NCBI RefSeq assembly: GCF_014837165.1
Contig: NZ_JACSPM010000001.1
Location: 1,198,304 to 1,262,303, forward strand
Origin: Microbacterium gallinarum
Lineage (GTDB): Bacteria; Actinomycetota; Actinomycetes; Actinomycetales; Microbacteriaceae
Direction of reading: 5' to 3'
Length of the DNA stretch: 64,000 nucleotides
Below, in pieces: positions 18,135-30,943 of the stretch. Below the pieces are notes generated by a model. The model was given only the letters and a program-made list of their open reading frames with translations. It did not search any database and was not told the origin of the DNA. Positions within the stretch are counted from its first letter, which is position 1, and each line of letters begins with the position of its first letter. The translations under genes were made by a program, and so were the position numbers.

Positions 18135-18198
18135 GCGCCGCGCGCCGGGCGCCGCGCGCCGGGCGCCGCGCGCCGGGCGCCGCGCGCCGGGCGCCGGG
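18135..18198. repeat. 14-bp GC-rich tandem repeat, about 4.6 copies
   Basis: The unit GCGCCGCGCGCCGG repeats four times without error (18135-18190), then a partial GCGCCGGG. It fills the space between the convergent mrpG stop and the acylase stop. Each unit is rich in self-complementary GCGCGC/CGCGCC sequence, so transcripts from either side could fold. It may act as a bidirectional terminator and is a likely site of copy-number change by slippage. Confidence 0.85.
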
Positions 18199-20820
18199 TC
18201 AGCCGGCGGGGGTGAGGGTCAGGGTGTTCGTCGTCGCCTTCGCGATGGCGTCGCGCGAGAACGCCCACGGCGTGAGCCGCGCCTCCTGCCAGGCCGCGGT
18301 CTGATCGATGTAGTTCGGGTGGAAGGCGTGCCCGCTCGTGCCGGTCAGCTGGTTCCAGCTCGAGTCGTCGAAGTCGGCCAGGTCGATGATCATGCGCATC
18401 GACGGCACCGTGACGGTGGCGAAGCCCTCGTCGTCCATGACCCACCCCGTCGCGTTGACGACCGATGAGCCGCCGCCGACCGGGAACGGTCCGCGATTGA
18501 AGAGCCACTCGATCGGCGCGATGCCCGACGACCCGAAGGTGTCGCTGCGCAGGGGGAGCGCGTGCAGCGACCCCCAGTTCCACTTCGACGGGTTCTCGCC
18601 CTGCAGCTCGACGATCCGCTCGTACGCATCGACGGCTGAGCGCTTCAGCATCTCCTGCTGACTCGAGACGCCCAGCGCCTCGTTCGTCCACCACTCTGAC
18701 GCGGGCTCGCGCAGCAGCCCGTCCACCACGAGGAACAGGCGGGCCTGGTCCGACAGCGGGACAGGATTCTCGCGTCCCTCGACGAAGAGGTTGCGGGCGA
18801 GCTCGCTCCACAGCACGTTCGCATAGGCCGCGGCCGCGGAGGAGGCGTCGTTCTGGGCGTCCCACGTGCGCAGCAGGTCGAGCGCGGCATCCGTCCCCTC
18901 TTCTCCGGTCTGCAGCTCGCTGTAGGCGCCCGACAGGCGCATGCCGAGGAAGAAGCCGTTGTCGGCCTGGATCTCGCGCATGTCCTCGGCCGTCAGAGGG
19001 CCGTTCGCCGAGGCGCGCTGCAGCAGGTCGACGATGCGCGCCGCGCGCCAGCCGTAGTCCCAGTCGCGCGTGAGGAAGTGCGGGTACTCGTCGCCGACCA
19101 CGGCGTTGTTGGCCGTGACGATGTAGCCCTCGTCGGGGTTGAAGGACACGGGCAGCTCCTCGAAGGGGATGAAGCCCTGCCAGTCGTACGCCGAATCCCA
19201 GCCCGGCTGCGGCATCGAGCCGTCGCCGGCGCCGCGGATCGGCAGCGAGCCCGGCGTCTGGTAGCCGATGTTGCCGTCGATGTCGGCGTAGACGAGGTTC
19301 TGCGCCGGCACGGCGAAGAGTGCCGCAGCGCTGCGGAACTCGTTGAAGTCCCGTGCGCGGTTGAGAGCGAAGATGGCCGACGGGGTGGTGGACGGCGTGA
19401 GGGCCGTCCACTGCAGGCTCACCGCGTACTCGCCCTCGGGAGCGCCGGACGGCGGCGCGACCGTGCCGCCGGTGCCCGTGTACGGGTCGTCGGCGACGGA
19501 CGTGTAGGCGTCGGTGAGACCCGAGATGATCGGGCCGTGCACCGTCGAGCGGATCTCGAGCTCGACGTCGTCGCCACCGGCGACCTCGAGGGTCTCGGTG
19601 CGCACGTCGAGCGGCACGAGGGCGCCGTCGCGCCAGTAGCTGTCCCCCTCGACCTTCTCCAGGTACAGGTCGGTGACGTCGGTGGTGAGGTTGGTGAATC
19701 CCCACGCGATGCGGCCGTTGTGACCGATGATCACGCCGGGCACGCCCGAGAAGCCGAACCCGGCGACGTTGTACGCGCAGTCCTCCGAGACGACCTTGCA
19801 CCTCAGGCCGACCTGGTGCCACACGCTCGGGAGCGAGGCGCCGAGGTGCGGGTCGTTGGCGAGGAGCGGCTTGCCGCTCTCGGTCAGGTCACCCGAGACG
19901 ACCCACGAGTTTGAGCCGATGCCCTCGCCGACGCCGCCGACCAGCGTGCTCACGGCCTCGATGACACCGTCGACCTCCGACCACTCGATCGACGCGGTGG
20001 CAGTCTTCGCCTCGGCGTCGGGCACGATGTCGGCCAGGGTGCCGACGGCGGGAACCGACGAGATCGACGGCACGATCACCGGGTTGCGGTCGAAGGGATA
20101 CGCGGGGTACAGCTCCTGCATCTGCTCCTGGCTGGACCCGGGTGCCATGACGGCGCGCTCCGTCTCCTCCTCGAGGTTGGAGCGGAGGTCCCAGGCCATC
20201 GCCTTGAGCCAGGCGACCGAGTCGGCCGGCGTCCACGGCTCGATCTCGTACGCGTCATTCTGCAGTCCGAGCACGGCGTACTCGAACGAGGTGTCGGCGC
20301 CCTGATGGTCGGCGAGGTAGGCGTTCACGCCGTCGGCGTAGGCGTCGTAGTACGAGCGGGTGGTCTCGTCGAGCGCCTCGACCTCCTGCTCCGCGATCGC
20401 CCGCCAGCCGAGCGTGCGCAGGAACCGGTCGGTCGGCAGCTGGGACTCGCCGAACAGCTCCGACAGGCGGCCGCTGGTCACGTGGCGGCGGAAGTCCATC
20501 TCCCAGAAGCGGTCCTGCGCGTGGACGTACCCCTGTGCGAAGAAGAGGTCGTCGGCCGTGGTCGCCGTGATCGTCGGGACGCCGAGCACGTCTCGCTGGA
20601 CGGTGACCTCTTCGCCGAGTCCGGCGACGGCGACCTGGCCGTCGAGCTGCGGGAACGAGCGCTGGATCGTGTAGACCACGAACCCGGTCGCGATCAGCGC
20701 GAGCACGACGATGCCGGCGACGATGCTGTAGACCGTGATGCCGATCGTGCGGCCGACGGAGCGGCGGCGCGGCACCTCGGTCGTCTCGGCGTCGACGTGC
20801 TCAGGGGAGGACTTCAGCAT
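18199..20820 (-). CDS. Penicillin acylase family protein (Ntn hydrolase)
   Basis: Membrane-anchored N-terminal nucleophile amidohydrolase precursor of 873 residues. One transmembrane helix at about 25-50 acts as anchor or uncleaved signal. The alpha chain begins VQRDVLGVPTITA, with the GYVHAQDRFWEMDFRRH motif. Autocleavage would occur before Ser303 in GEGIGSNSWVVSG, leaving Ser as the beta-chain nucleophile; the beta-chain motifs ANDPHLG and GVIIGHNGRIAWGFTN follow. Family members hydrolyse penicillins, acyl-homoserine lactones or other amides; the substrate here is not predictable. I use ATG 20818-20820; a GTG start 42 nt upstream is possible. Confidence 0.9.
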   Translation of the reverse strand: MLKSSPEHVDAETTEVPRRRSVGRTIGITVYSIVAGIVVLALIATGFVVYTIQRSFPQLDGQVAVAGLGEEVTVQRDVLGVPTITATTADDLFFAQGYVHAQDRFWEMDFRRHVTSGRLSELFGESQLPTDRFLRTLGWRAIAEQEVEALDETTRSYYDAYADGVNAYLADHQGADTSFEYAVLGLQNDAYEIEPWTPADSVAWLKAMAWDLRSNLEEETERAVMAPGSSQEQMQELYPAYPFDRNPVIVPSISSVPAVGTLADIVPDAEAKTATASIEWSEVDGVIEAVSTLVGGVGEGIGSNSWVVSGDLTESGKPLLANDPHLGASLPSVWHQVGLRCKVVSEDCAYNVAGFGFSGVPGVIIGHNGRIAWGFTNLTTDVTDLYLEKVEGDSYWRDGALVPLDVRTETLEVAGGDDVELEIRSTVHGPIISGLTDAYTSVADDPYTGTGGTVAPPSGAPEGEYAVSLQWTALTPSTTPSAIFALNRARDFNEFRSAAALFAVPAQNLVYADIDGNIGYQTPGSLPIRGAGDGSMPQPGWDSAYDWQGFIPFEELPVSFNPDEGYIVTANNAVVGDEYPHFLTRDWDYGWRAARIVDLLQRASANGPLTAEDMREIQADNGFFLGMRLSGAYSELQTGEEGTDAALDLLRTWDAQNDASSAAAAYANVLWSELARNLFVEGRENPVPLSDQARLFLVVDGLLREPASEWWTNEALGVSSQQEMLKRSAVDAYERIVELQGENPSKWNWGSLHALPLRSDTFGSSGIAPIEWLFNRGPFPVGGGSSVVNATGWVMDDEGFATVTVPSMRMIIDLADFDDSSWNQLTGTSGHAFHPNYIDQTAAWQEARLTPWAFSRDAIAKATTNTLTLTPAG

Positions 20821-20866
20821 TGAAGAGCTTTCGGATCGGGCGCGGCTAGGACGCGATGTCACGCAC

Positions 20867-20919
20867 CGCGAACCCCAGTGTCGCGCATTCGGGTTCGCGC
20901 GGCACCGCCCTGCATCGTA
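20867..20919 (-). promoter_or_regulatory. Acylase promoter and leader hairpin
   Basis: On the leftward strand, TACGAT (20914-20919) is a plausible -10 box. About 15 nt downstream the leader contains 9-bp arms CGCGAACCC/GGGTTCGCG (20867-20875 and 20891-20899 on the + strand). The hairpin could equally help end argG transcription. The gap of 182 bp between argG and the acylase start holds no gene. Confidence 0.4.
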
Positions 20920-21002
20920 TCCCGGGCCCGATCAGGCGGCGAATCCTCTGGGGAGAACGTGGCTTCCCCGTCACCCGAGGGCGCGTGCGAAGTCGTCGCG
21001 GG

Positions 21003-24573
<3,571 letters not shown>

Positions 24574-24651
24574 GGCGCCACCTTAGCGGTGGGCGGGCGG
24601 CGCGGCCCCGATAGGATGGGGTGTAACCGTCCGATAACGGGGGAGTAGCCC

Positions 24652-25938
24652 ATGCCAGGCATCGTGATCGTCGGAGTCCAGTGGGGAGACGAGGGCAAGG
24701 GCAAGGCCACCGATCTTCTGGGCGAGCGGACCGACTGGGTCGTCAAGTTCAACGGCGGCAACAATGCGGGCCACACGGTCGTCATCGGCGACGAGAAGTA
24801 CGCTCTGCACCTGCTTCCCAGCGGCATCCTGTCGCCCGGCGTGAACGCGGTCATCGGCAACGGCGTGGTGATCGATCTCGAGGTGCTGTTCGCCGAGCTC
24901 GAGGCCCTGCACGCGCGCGGCGTCGACACCTCGCGCCTGCGGGTGAGCGCCAACGCCCACATCATCACGCAGTACCACCGCACGCTCGACAAGGTCACCG
25001 AGCGGTTCCTCGGCAAGCGCCAGATCGGCACGACCGGGCGCGGCATCGGTCCGGCGTACGCCGACAAGATCAACCGCGTCGGCATCCGCGTGCAGGATCT
25101 CTTCGACGAGAACATCCTGCGCCAGAAGGTCGACGGCGCTCTCGATCAGAAGAACCATCTGCTGGTGAAGATCTTCAACCGACGTGCGATCACCGCCGAC
25201 GAGGTCGTCGAAGACCTCCTCTCGTACGCCGACCGCCTGCGCCCGATGGTCGCCGACACCGGCCTGCTCCTCAACGAGGCGCTCGACGCGGGCGACGTCG
25301 TCGTGTTCGAGGGCGGCCAGGCCACGATGCTCGACGTCGACCACGGCACGTACCCGTTCGTCACGTCCTCGTCGGCGACCGCCGGCGGCGCCGCGACCGG
25401 CTCGGGCGTCGGCCCGAACCGCCTCGACCGGATCGTCGGCATCGTCAAGGCCTACACGACCCGCGTGGGTGCCGGTCCGTTCCCCACGGAGCTCTTCGAC
25501 GACAACGGCGACTTCCTGCGCTCGCGCGGGTTCGAGTTCGGCACGACCACCGGTCGCCCGCGCCGCGTCGGCTGGTACGACGCGCCCATCACCCGCTACG
25601 CGACGCGCATCAACGGCATCACCGACCTCGTGCTCACGAAGCTCGACATCCTCACCGGGCTCGACCAGATCCCGGTGTGCGTCGCGTACGAGGTCGAGGG
25701 CGAGCGGTTCGACGAAGTGCCGGTCAACCAATCGGACTTCCACCACGCCAAGCCGATCCTCGAGTACTTCCCCGGCTGGAAGCAGGACATCTCGAGCGCG
25801 CGCTCGTTCGAGGACCTTCCGCGCGAGGCGCAGGAGTACGTCCTCGCCCTCGAGGCGATGAGCGGCACGCGCATCTCGGTGATCGGCGTCGGCGCAGCCC
25901 GTGACGCGGTCATCGTGCGCCACGACCTCATCGACTGA
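24652..25938 (+). CDS. purA: Adenylosuccinate synthetase
   Basis: GTP-dependent conversion of IMP and aspartate to adenylosuccinate, first committed step to AMP. 428 residues, full length. The N-terminal [15 protein letters not shown] motif carries the catalytic Asp and phosphate-binding Lys; [10 protein letters not shown] and the [17 protein letters not shown] site are intact, and the C-terminal base-recognition motif reads [14 protein letters not shown] -10 candidate TAGGAT lies at 24612-24617, giving a short leader with a GGGGGAG ribosome binding site. A large extragenic palindrome follows the stop. Confidence 0.97.
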   Translation: MPGIVIVGVQWGDEGKGKATDLLGERTDWVVKFNGGNNAGHTVVIGDEKYALHLLPSGILSPGVNAVIGNGVVIDLEVLFAELEALHARGVDTSRLRVSANAHIITQYHRTLDKVTERFLGKRQIGTTGRGIGPAYADKINRVGIRVQDLFDENILRQKVDGALDQKNHLLVKIFNRRAITADEVVEDLLSYADRLRPMVADTGLLLNEALDAGDVVVFEGGQATMLDVDHGTYPFVTSSSATAGGAATGSGVGPNRLDRIVGIVKAYTTRVGAGPFPTELFDDNGDFLRSRGFEFGTTTGRPRRVGWYDAPITRYATRINGITDLVLTKLDILTGLDQIPVCVAYEVEGERFDEVPVNQSDFHHAKPILEYFPGWKQDISSARSFEDLPREAQEYVLALEAMSGTRISVIGVGAARDAVIVRHDLID

Positions 25939-25980
25939 CCCGGCCTGCCGGACGACCTTCCGCGCACCTGTCGCTTTGCT

Positions 25981-26055
25981 CGGAACAGGAGTTCTGGCGG
26001 AGACAGGACCCTGGACGGCGAGAACGTCCTGTTCTCGCCGGAACACCTGTTCTCG
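25981..26055. repeat. Long imperfect palindrome between purA and a lactonase gene
   Basis: Two arms of about 29 bp (25981-26009 and 26026-26055) pair with few mismatches around a 16-nt loop; the left arm begins CGGAACAGGAGTTCTGGCGG and the right arm ends CGGAACACCTGTTCTCG. Pairing this long exceeds a normal terminator, and no T-tract follows. It ends 17 bp before the next ATG, so it could be a purA terminator, a control element for the lactonase, or a dispersed palindromic element. Confidence 0.7.
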
Positions 26056-26072
26056 GACCGTAGGAGTGCTGC

Positions 26073-27266
26073 ATGAGATTCTGGCTGGGCGGGTACACGG
26101 CCGACATGGACGGCGTGGCGAGCGGGGTCGGGATGCTGCACGCCGGCGCCCCCGACGACGGCTCGGCCGGCGGACCCCTGAGCTTCGCGGGTGAGGTCGC
26201 GCGCTCGGACTCCCCCTCGTGGGTCGCCGCGCATCCCACGCTCGACGTGGTCTACGCGGCGCTCGAGGCACGAGGCGCCGTGCAGGCCTTCCGGCGCACG
26301 GGCGAGGCATCCTTCGTCCCCCTCGGCGAGGCCGTCCCCGCGGGTGACGCGACCTGTCACGTCGCGGTGGCGCCGGACGGCGGGTCGCTGATCGCATCGT
26401 GCTGGGGCGACGGTCGCGTGGTGCGCATGTCGCTGGATGCCGCGGGCCGGCCCTCGTCGCCCGTGATCGCTGCAGCTGCCGTCGATCCGCATGCTCCCGG
26501 GGGCGGCGCCGTGGGCGCCGGCACGGCCGACCTCGACCTCGCTGCTGCCGCGCGCGCCCTGCGGGAGGCGGCGGGGCCGGAGTACGCGCACCTCCTCCCC
26601 GACCGCGACGCCGACGCCGTCGCCGTCGCCGACCCCGACGGAGACGCGGCGGGGGCGGCATCCGATCGCCCCTCCCGCGCCCACCAGGCCACGTTCCTGC
26701 CGGGCGGGCTCATCGTGACGACCGATCTGGGGCACGACCTCGTGCGGTTCTGGCGTGCCGGCCCGACCGGGTTGCGACCTGGGCAGCAGGTCGCCCTGCC
26801 GAAGGGCAGCGGACCCCGCCACGTCGTGTTCCACCCGAGCGGCCACCTGTACGTGGTGACCGAGTTCTCCTGCGAGGTGTTCGCCCTCGCCGCGTCGGTC
26901 GACGGCACGTGGCGGGTCGTGGGCGGAACCGCGCTCGGCGCCGGCGGCGTGCTGCCGGGCGACTCGGCGGCCGAGCTCGCGACGTCGCGTGACGGCGAGT
27001 TCCTCTATGCGGGCGTACGGGGCAGCAACACCCTCGCGACCGTGCGGGTGCGCGGCGCGGGCGAGACGCTCAGTCCCGTCGCGCTTGTGGACGCGGGGGT
27101 GGACTGGCCGCGCCACCACGTCGTCGTGCGCGACACCCTGCTGGTCGCCGGGCAGCGCTCCGACGAGGTGGCGTCGCTCACGCTCGACCTGCGTACAGGC
27201 GTGCCGGGGCGGGTGCGCCACCGCACGCCGGCGCCGTCGCCGACGTGCCTGCTGCCGGCGTCCTGA
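26073..27266 (+). CDS. YbhE/Pgl-type seven-bladed lactonase family protein
   Basis: 397-residue beta-propeller resembling the 6-phosphogluconolactonase of the oxidative pentose phosphate pathway (YbhE type). Recognisable repeats include PSWVAAHPTLDVVYAALEAR, CHVAVAPDGGSLIASCWGDG, KGSGPRHVVFHPSGHLYVVT and PRHHVVVRD, each ending a blade. An Ala/Pro/Gly insert (about 130-195) interrupts the middle blades. The pentose phosphate assignment is tentative because many proteins of this fold are unrelated lactonases. TAGGAG six bases before the ATG could serve as a weak -10 or as a ribosome binding site. Confidence 0.8.
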   Translation: MRFWLGGYTADMDGVASGVGMLHAGAPDDGSAGGPLSFAGEVARSDSPSWVAAHPTLDVVYAALEARGAVQAFRRTGEASFVPLGEAVPAGDATCHVAVAPDGGSLIASCWGDGRVVRMSLDAAGRPSSPVIAAAAVDPHAPGGGAVGAGTADLDLAAAARALREAAGPEYAHLLPDRDADAVAVADPDGDAAGAASDRPSRAHQATFLPGGLIVTTDLGHDLVRFWRAGPTGLRPGQQVALPKGSGPRHVVFHPSGHLYVVTEFSCEVFALAASVDGTWRVVGGTALGAGGVLPGDSAAELATSRDGEFLYAGVRGSNTLATVRVRGAGETLSPVALVDAGVDWPRHHVVVRDTLLVAGQRSDEVASLTLDLRTGVPGRVRHRTPAPSPTCLLPAS

Positions 27267-27287
27267 CGCTCCGAGCCGCCTCGGCGA

Positions 27288-28499
27288 CTAGCGCTTGGCG
27301 TCCTGCCGCGGGATGAACACCTGCTTGATGATCAGCAGGATCGACGCGGTGACCGGGATCGCGACGAGCGCCCCCAGCAGGCCGAGCAGCGTGCCGCCGA
27401 CCATGGCGCCGATGACGACCAGCGCACCCGGCACCGAGATCGCCTTGTTCATGACGCGGGGCGTCAGCACGTAGGCCTCGAGCTGCATGTAGATCAGGTA
27501 GACGATCGCGAAGATCAGCGCGGGCAGCCAGCCGGTGAACAGCGCGATGATCGTGGCGGTGATCCAGTAGAGCACCGAACCGATGAGCGGGATCAGTGTG
27601 ATGAGGAACGCGAGCACGCCCATGAGCGCGGGGAACGGCAGGCCGAGGAACAGGTGGAGGAAGAAGGCCACCAGCGAGTTGCAGAACGCCAGGACGACCA
27701 TGCCCATCAGATAGGCGCCGATCGAGTCGGTGATCTGGTTCGTCATCGCCGTCGCCTTCGGACGGTTCCGGGCGGGCGCGAACTTCATGAACGCGACCTT
27801 CATGGCGGGCAGCCCGGCCAGGAAGTACAGGCTCAGCACGAGCACGATGATGAGACCGGAGATCGTCGTGCCGACGCTGAGGGCGAAGTTGAGCACGCCG
27901 CCGCCGATCGCCGCGAGGTTCGCCGGGTTCGCGAGGAACGTCTCGACCTGCTGCAGCATCGTGCCGACCTGCGTGCCGAAGGTGTCGCTCAGCCAGTCAT
28001 AGAAATCCGAGTTCTGGAACGCGTCTATGGTCGCGGGCAGATCGCCGAAGAAGGCCGTGATCTGCTTCACGAGCGCCGGCACGACGAGCAGCAGCACTCC
28101 CGCGAAGATGACGGCGAAGACGGTGTAGACGATGATGATCGCCCACGCGCGGCCGACCTTGTGCCTCTCGAACCAGCGCACGACGGGGTCGAGGCCCAGC
28201 GCGACGAAGAGCGCGAAGACGACGTAGATGATGATCGTCGAGAGGTTCCAGAAAGCCAGGCCGAGAAGGATGGCGACCAGCCCGCCCAGCGTCAGCAGCA
28301 GGCCGAGGCTGAACGGGTGATTGAGGTTCGCCCAGAAGGTCTTCGACTCCGGCGCCTCGCCCGAGAACTCCGCGACGCCGTCGGGCACCGCATCGCCCTG
28401 TGCGTGCGCCGCGTTCGTGCCCGACGCCGGATCGACGGCGAGAGGAGCGATGGTCTCGGCGTCGCTCGCGCCCAGCGAGGAGGAGGCGTCGTCGGTCAT
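27288..28499 (-). CDS. AI-2E family transporter
   Basis: 403-residue integral membrane protein of the AI-2 exporter superfamily (TqsA/YdbI/YhhQ-like), eight hydrophobic helices. Typical features are FALFVALGLDPVVRWFERH, VLVLSLYFLAGLP, GLPFPALMGVLAFLITLIPLIGS and VIGAMVGGTLLGLLGALVAIP. Family members export AI-2, ions or other small solutes; no evidence here fixes the substrate. The N-terminal 65 residues are hydrophilic. ATG 28497-28499 follows TAGAGT (28507-28512) by 7 nt, predicted leaderless. Confidence 0.9.
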   Translation of the reverse strand: MTDDASSSLGASDAETIAPLAVDPASGTNAAHAQGDAVPDGVAEFSGEAPESKTFWANLNHPFSLGLLLTLGGLVAILLGLAFWNLSTIIIYVVFALFVALGLDPVVRWFERHKVGRAWAIIIVYTVFAVIFAGVLLLVVPALVKQITAFFGDLPATIDAFQNSDFYDWLSDTFGTQVGTMLQQVETFLANPANLAAIGGGVLNFALSVGTTISGLIIVLVLSLYFLAGLPAMKVAFMKFAPARNRPKATAMTNQITDSIGAYLMGMVVLAFCNSLVAFFLHLFLGLPFPALMGVLAFLITLIPLIGSVLYWITATIIALFTGWLPALIFAIVYLIYMQLEAYVLTPRVMNKAISVPGALVVIGAMVGGTLLGLLGALVAIPVTASILLIIKQVFIPRQDAKR

Positions 28500-28623
28500 G
28501 CGTCACACTCTAGGGGCGGGGGTCGGATGCGACGACGGGCCGCTCCGCAAATCACCCCGTGCGGGCGACACACGCCGGAATCAGGCCGAACCGCTCGGGT
28601 ATCGTCGTTGCGGAGGAGGACCC

Positions 28624-28917
28624 ATGACCGAGGACCCGACGACCACGCTGCACCGGCTGCGCAGCAGCATCGACAACATCGACGCCTCGCTCGTCTACCT
28701 TCTCGCCGAGCGCTTCAAGGCGACGAAGCAGGTGGGTCACCTGAAGGCCGAGCACGGGATGCCGGCGTCCGACCCCGCCCGCGAGGAGCAGCAGGTCGCG
28801 CGCCTCCGGCGCCTGGCCGAAGAGGCCGACCTCGACCCCGCCTTCGCCGAGAAGTGGTTCAACTTCGTCGTCGCCGAGGTCATCCGCCACCACACCGAGG
28901 CGGCCGACAGCCGCTGA
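28624..28917 (+). CDS. Chorismate mutase, AroQ class
   Basis: 97-residue all-helical AroQ-type chorismate mutase converting chorismate to prephenate for Phe and Tyr synthesis. The core pattern is visible: LRSSIDNIDASLVYLLAERF (helix 1), the KATKQVGHLKAEHGMP loop and PAREEQQVARLRRLAEEADL, with conserved Arg, Lys, Asp and Glu residues. It is a free-standing small enzyme, not fused to prephenate dehydratase or DAHP synthase. GGAGGAGGA (28613-28621) precedes the ATG. A -10 TATCGT lies at 28600-28605, so the leader is about 12 nt. Confidence 0.93.
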   Translation: MTEDPTTTLHRLRSSIDNIDASLVYLLAERFKATKQVGHLKAEHGMPASDPAREEQQVARLRRLAEEADLDPAFAEKWFNFVVAEVIRHHTEAADSR

Positions 28918-28927
28918 CCCGCGAGGG

Positions 28928-29623
28928 CTACGGGACCGCGCGGCGCAGGGTGAGGTACGAGATCCCAGCGAGGACGGCGCCCACGAGCAGACCCCACAGC
29001 GCGAGCCCGAGCGCACCCTGGCCGGCGATCCAGCCGAACACCTGCGCCCATGCGTTCGTCTGTCCGACGAGGAACATCCACAGCACCAGCAGCGCGCCGA
29101 TGGCGAGGAGAACCGTCGTCAGCACGACCGACCCGAAGCGCTTGAAGATCGTCGCTGCCCAGAAGCCCACGACGAAGAACAGCATCGAGATGGTGAAGAA
29201 GAACACCCCGGCGCCGAGAGCGCCCGCCTCCCAGATCCACGGCAGGTAGAAGAAGTAGCCGTTCATGCCCCAGCCACCGGTCGCCTGCTCGATGAGCCCT
29301 CCGACCACGAACAGCAGCGCCAGGATGGCGCCCGTGAGCACGGCGGTGAGGAGGGTGCCCAGGTAGAACTCGCGGCGCGTCACGCTCATCGCCTGCGAGA
29401 AGGGGAAAGTGAGCGTGAGGGCCTGGACCCCCACGACCCCGAAGTACCACAGCGGAGCCTGGGCGCCGCCGCCGTACATGGGTCCGTCGGCGCCGGCGTT
29501 CTGGATCACCCAATAGATTGCGAGCGTGAGCAGCAGCGCTCCCCCGAGCACCATGAGCGGCACCCAGATGTAGGTCTGCCGGTTGATCAGCTGCATGCGG
29601 ACGACGTTCAGAGTGCGGCTCAT
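28928..29623 (-). CDS. ABC transporter permease subunit
   Basis: 231-residue membrane protein with six helices, translated from ATG 29621-29623 overlapping the upstream ATPase by four bases. It belongs with the ABC-2-like permeases of GntR(YtrA)-linked exporters rather than importers: no binding-protein-interaction EAA loop is seen. Helical segments include WVPLMVLGGALLLTLAIYWV and GVFFFTISMLFFVVGFWAAT. Probable partner of the ATPase encoded next to it. Substrate unknown; related YtrA-type systems respond to cell-envelope stress or acetoin, which is only analogy. Confidence 0.84.
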   Translation of the reverse strand: MSRTLNVVRMQLINRQTYIWVPLMVLGGALLLTLAIYWVIQNAGADGPMYGGGAQAPLWYFGVVGVQALTLTFPFSQAMSVTRREFYLGTLLTAVLTGAILALLFVVGGLIEQATGGWGMNGYFFYLPWIWEAGALGAGVFFFTISMLFFVVGFWAATIFKRFGSVVLTTVLLAIGALLVLWMFLVGQTNAWAQVFGWIAGQGALGLALWGLLVGAVLAGISYLTLRRAVP

Positions 29624-30543
29624 CGGATTGCTCCCTCATCGACAGTGGCGGATGACGCGGCCGAGGTCTCGGCTGCGTGCTGAGTGGTGCGCACGATCAG
29701 CTGCTGCAGCGACACCGGCGCGACGTCGAGACCCGCGGCGGCGATGCGCTCACGGTCCTCCGGGGTGAGTGCTCCGAGCACGGTGACCGACGCCACGTGT
29801 CCGAGACTCTCGCGGTGGATCACCTCGCGAGCGCCGACGAACGCGTCCACGGCCGCGGCGTCGCCGACGATGTTCGCGGCACGATCTCTGACGGCGTCGG
29901 TCGACTCATCCATGATGATGCGACCGCGGTCGATCACGAGAACACGCTCGATGAGGTTGGACACCTCGTCGATCAGGTGACTCGAGAGGATGACGGTGCG
30001 AGGATGCTCGGCGTAGTCCTCGAGGAGCCGGTCGTAGAAGATCTGCCGCGCGACGGCGTCGAGGCCGAGGTACGGCTCATCGAAGAAGGTGATCTCTGCG
30101 CGCGAGGCCAGACCGATGATGACTCCCACGGCAGAGAGCTGGCCGCGGGACAGCTTCTTGATGCGCCGCTTGACCGGCAGCTGGAAGTCGCTGATGAGCT
30201 GCTCGGCGAGATCCTGGTCCCAGTTCGGGAAGAACAGCCGCGCCGTCTCGAACGCATGCCGCGGCATCGCGTCGTCGGGGTACTTCTGGCTCTCGCGCAC
30301 GAAGCACATGCGCGAGAGCACCTTGGCGTTCTCGTACGGATGAACGCCGAACACGCGGACATCGCCGCGGGTGGGGAAGTTCTGCGCCGTGAGGATCGAC
30401 ATCACGGTCGTCTTGCCTGCGCCGTTGCGCCCCAGCAGCCCGTATATGGTGTCCTTCTCGATGGTGAAGCTCACATCGTCGACCGCGAGCGTGTCGCGGT
30501 AGCGCTTGGTGAGGCCGTTCACCTCGATCACGTGTGTCATCAT
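29620..30543 (-). CDS. ABC transporter ATP-binding protein
   Basis: 307-residue ATPase. Walker A is GLLGRNGAGKTTVMSIL (near 35-50), the signature is the degenerate KLSRGQLSAVG instead of LSGGQ, and Walker B is ITFFDEPYLGLDAVARQ, with the switch His in ILSSHLIDEV. Residues about 215-307 form an extra C-terminal domain, partly predicted helical. It overlaps the GntR gene upstream and the permease downstream by four bases each, so the three form one operon. The full transporter would be a homodimer of ATPase and permease. Confidence 0.93.
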   Translation of the reverse strand: MMTHVIEVNGLTKRYRDTLAVDDVSFTIEKDTIYGLLGRNGAGKTTVMSILTAQNFPTRGDVRVFGVHPYENAKVLSRMCFVRESQKYPDDAMPRHAFETARLFFPNWDQDLAEQLISDFQLPVKRRIKKLSRGQLSAVGVIIGLASRAEITFFDEPYLGLDAVARQIFYDRLLEDYAEHPRTVILSSHLIDEVSNLIERVLVIDRGRIIMDESTDAVRDRAANIVGDAAAVDAFVGAREVIHRESLGHVASVTVLGALTPEDRERIAAAGLDVAPVSLQQLIVRTTQHAAETSAASSATVDEGAIR

Positions 30544-30926
30544 GCATCTCCTTCGGGGGTGGTCGCGGGAACCGCTGCGCGGTCGCGGATCAGGTCGGTG
30601 AGGTCTTCGGCTCCGAGCCCGAGCTTGCGCGCCTCGGCGAGCAGCGGATCGACGTAGCGGTCGGCGAAGGCGGCGCGCCGCTCCGTGAGGAGCCGCTCGC
30701 GAGCGCCGGGGGCGACGAACATGCCGATCCCACGACGCTTGTAGATCACTCCTTTGTCGACGAGCATGGCGACGCCTTTCGCTGCCGTGGCGGGGTTGAT
30801 GCGGTAGAAGCCGGCGAGCTCGTTCGTCGACGGGGCGCGTCCCTCTTCAGGGAGGGAGCCGTCGACGATGGAGTCCTCCACGCGCTCGGCGATCTGGAGG
30901 AACAGAGCACGGCCTTCTTCGATCAC
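30540..30926 (-). CDS. GntR family regulator, YtrA subfamily
   Basis: 128-residue repressor with a winged helix-turn-helix (ALFLQIAERVEDSIVDGSL, then STNELAGFYRINPATAAKGVAMLV) and only a short C-terminal dimerisation region, the mark of the YtrA subfamily. These usually repress the ABC operon they head. The GTG start (30924-30926) has GCGAGG upstream. The near-perfect operator at 30944-30967 covers the -10 region of its own promoter. The stop overlaps the ATPase start. Confidence 0.92.
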   Translation of the reverse strand: MIEEGRALFLQIAERVEDSIVDGSLPEEGRAPSTNELAGFYRINPATAAKGVAMLVDKGVIYKRRGIGMFVAPGARERLLTERRAAFADRYVDPLLAEARKLGLGAEDLTDLIRDRAAVPATTPEGDA

Positions 30927-30943
30927 GCGAGCCTCGCTTTGTC

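Noticed and set aside
18199-20820. Quorum-quenching acyl-homoserine lactone acylase
   Set aside because: The Ntn family is clear but nothing in the sequence I can read separates AHL acylases from penicillin-type acylases.
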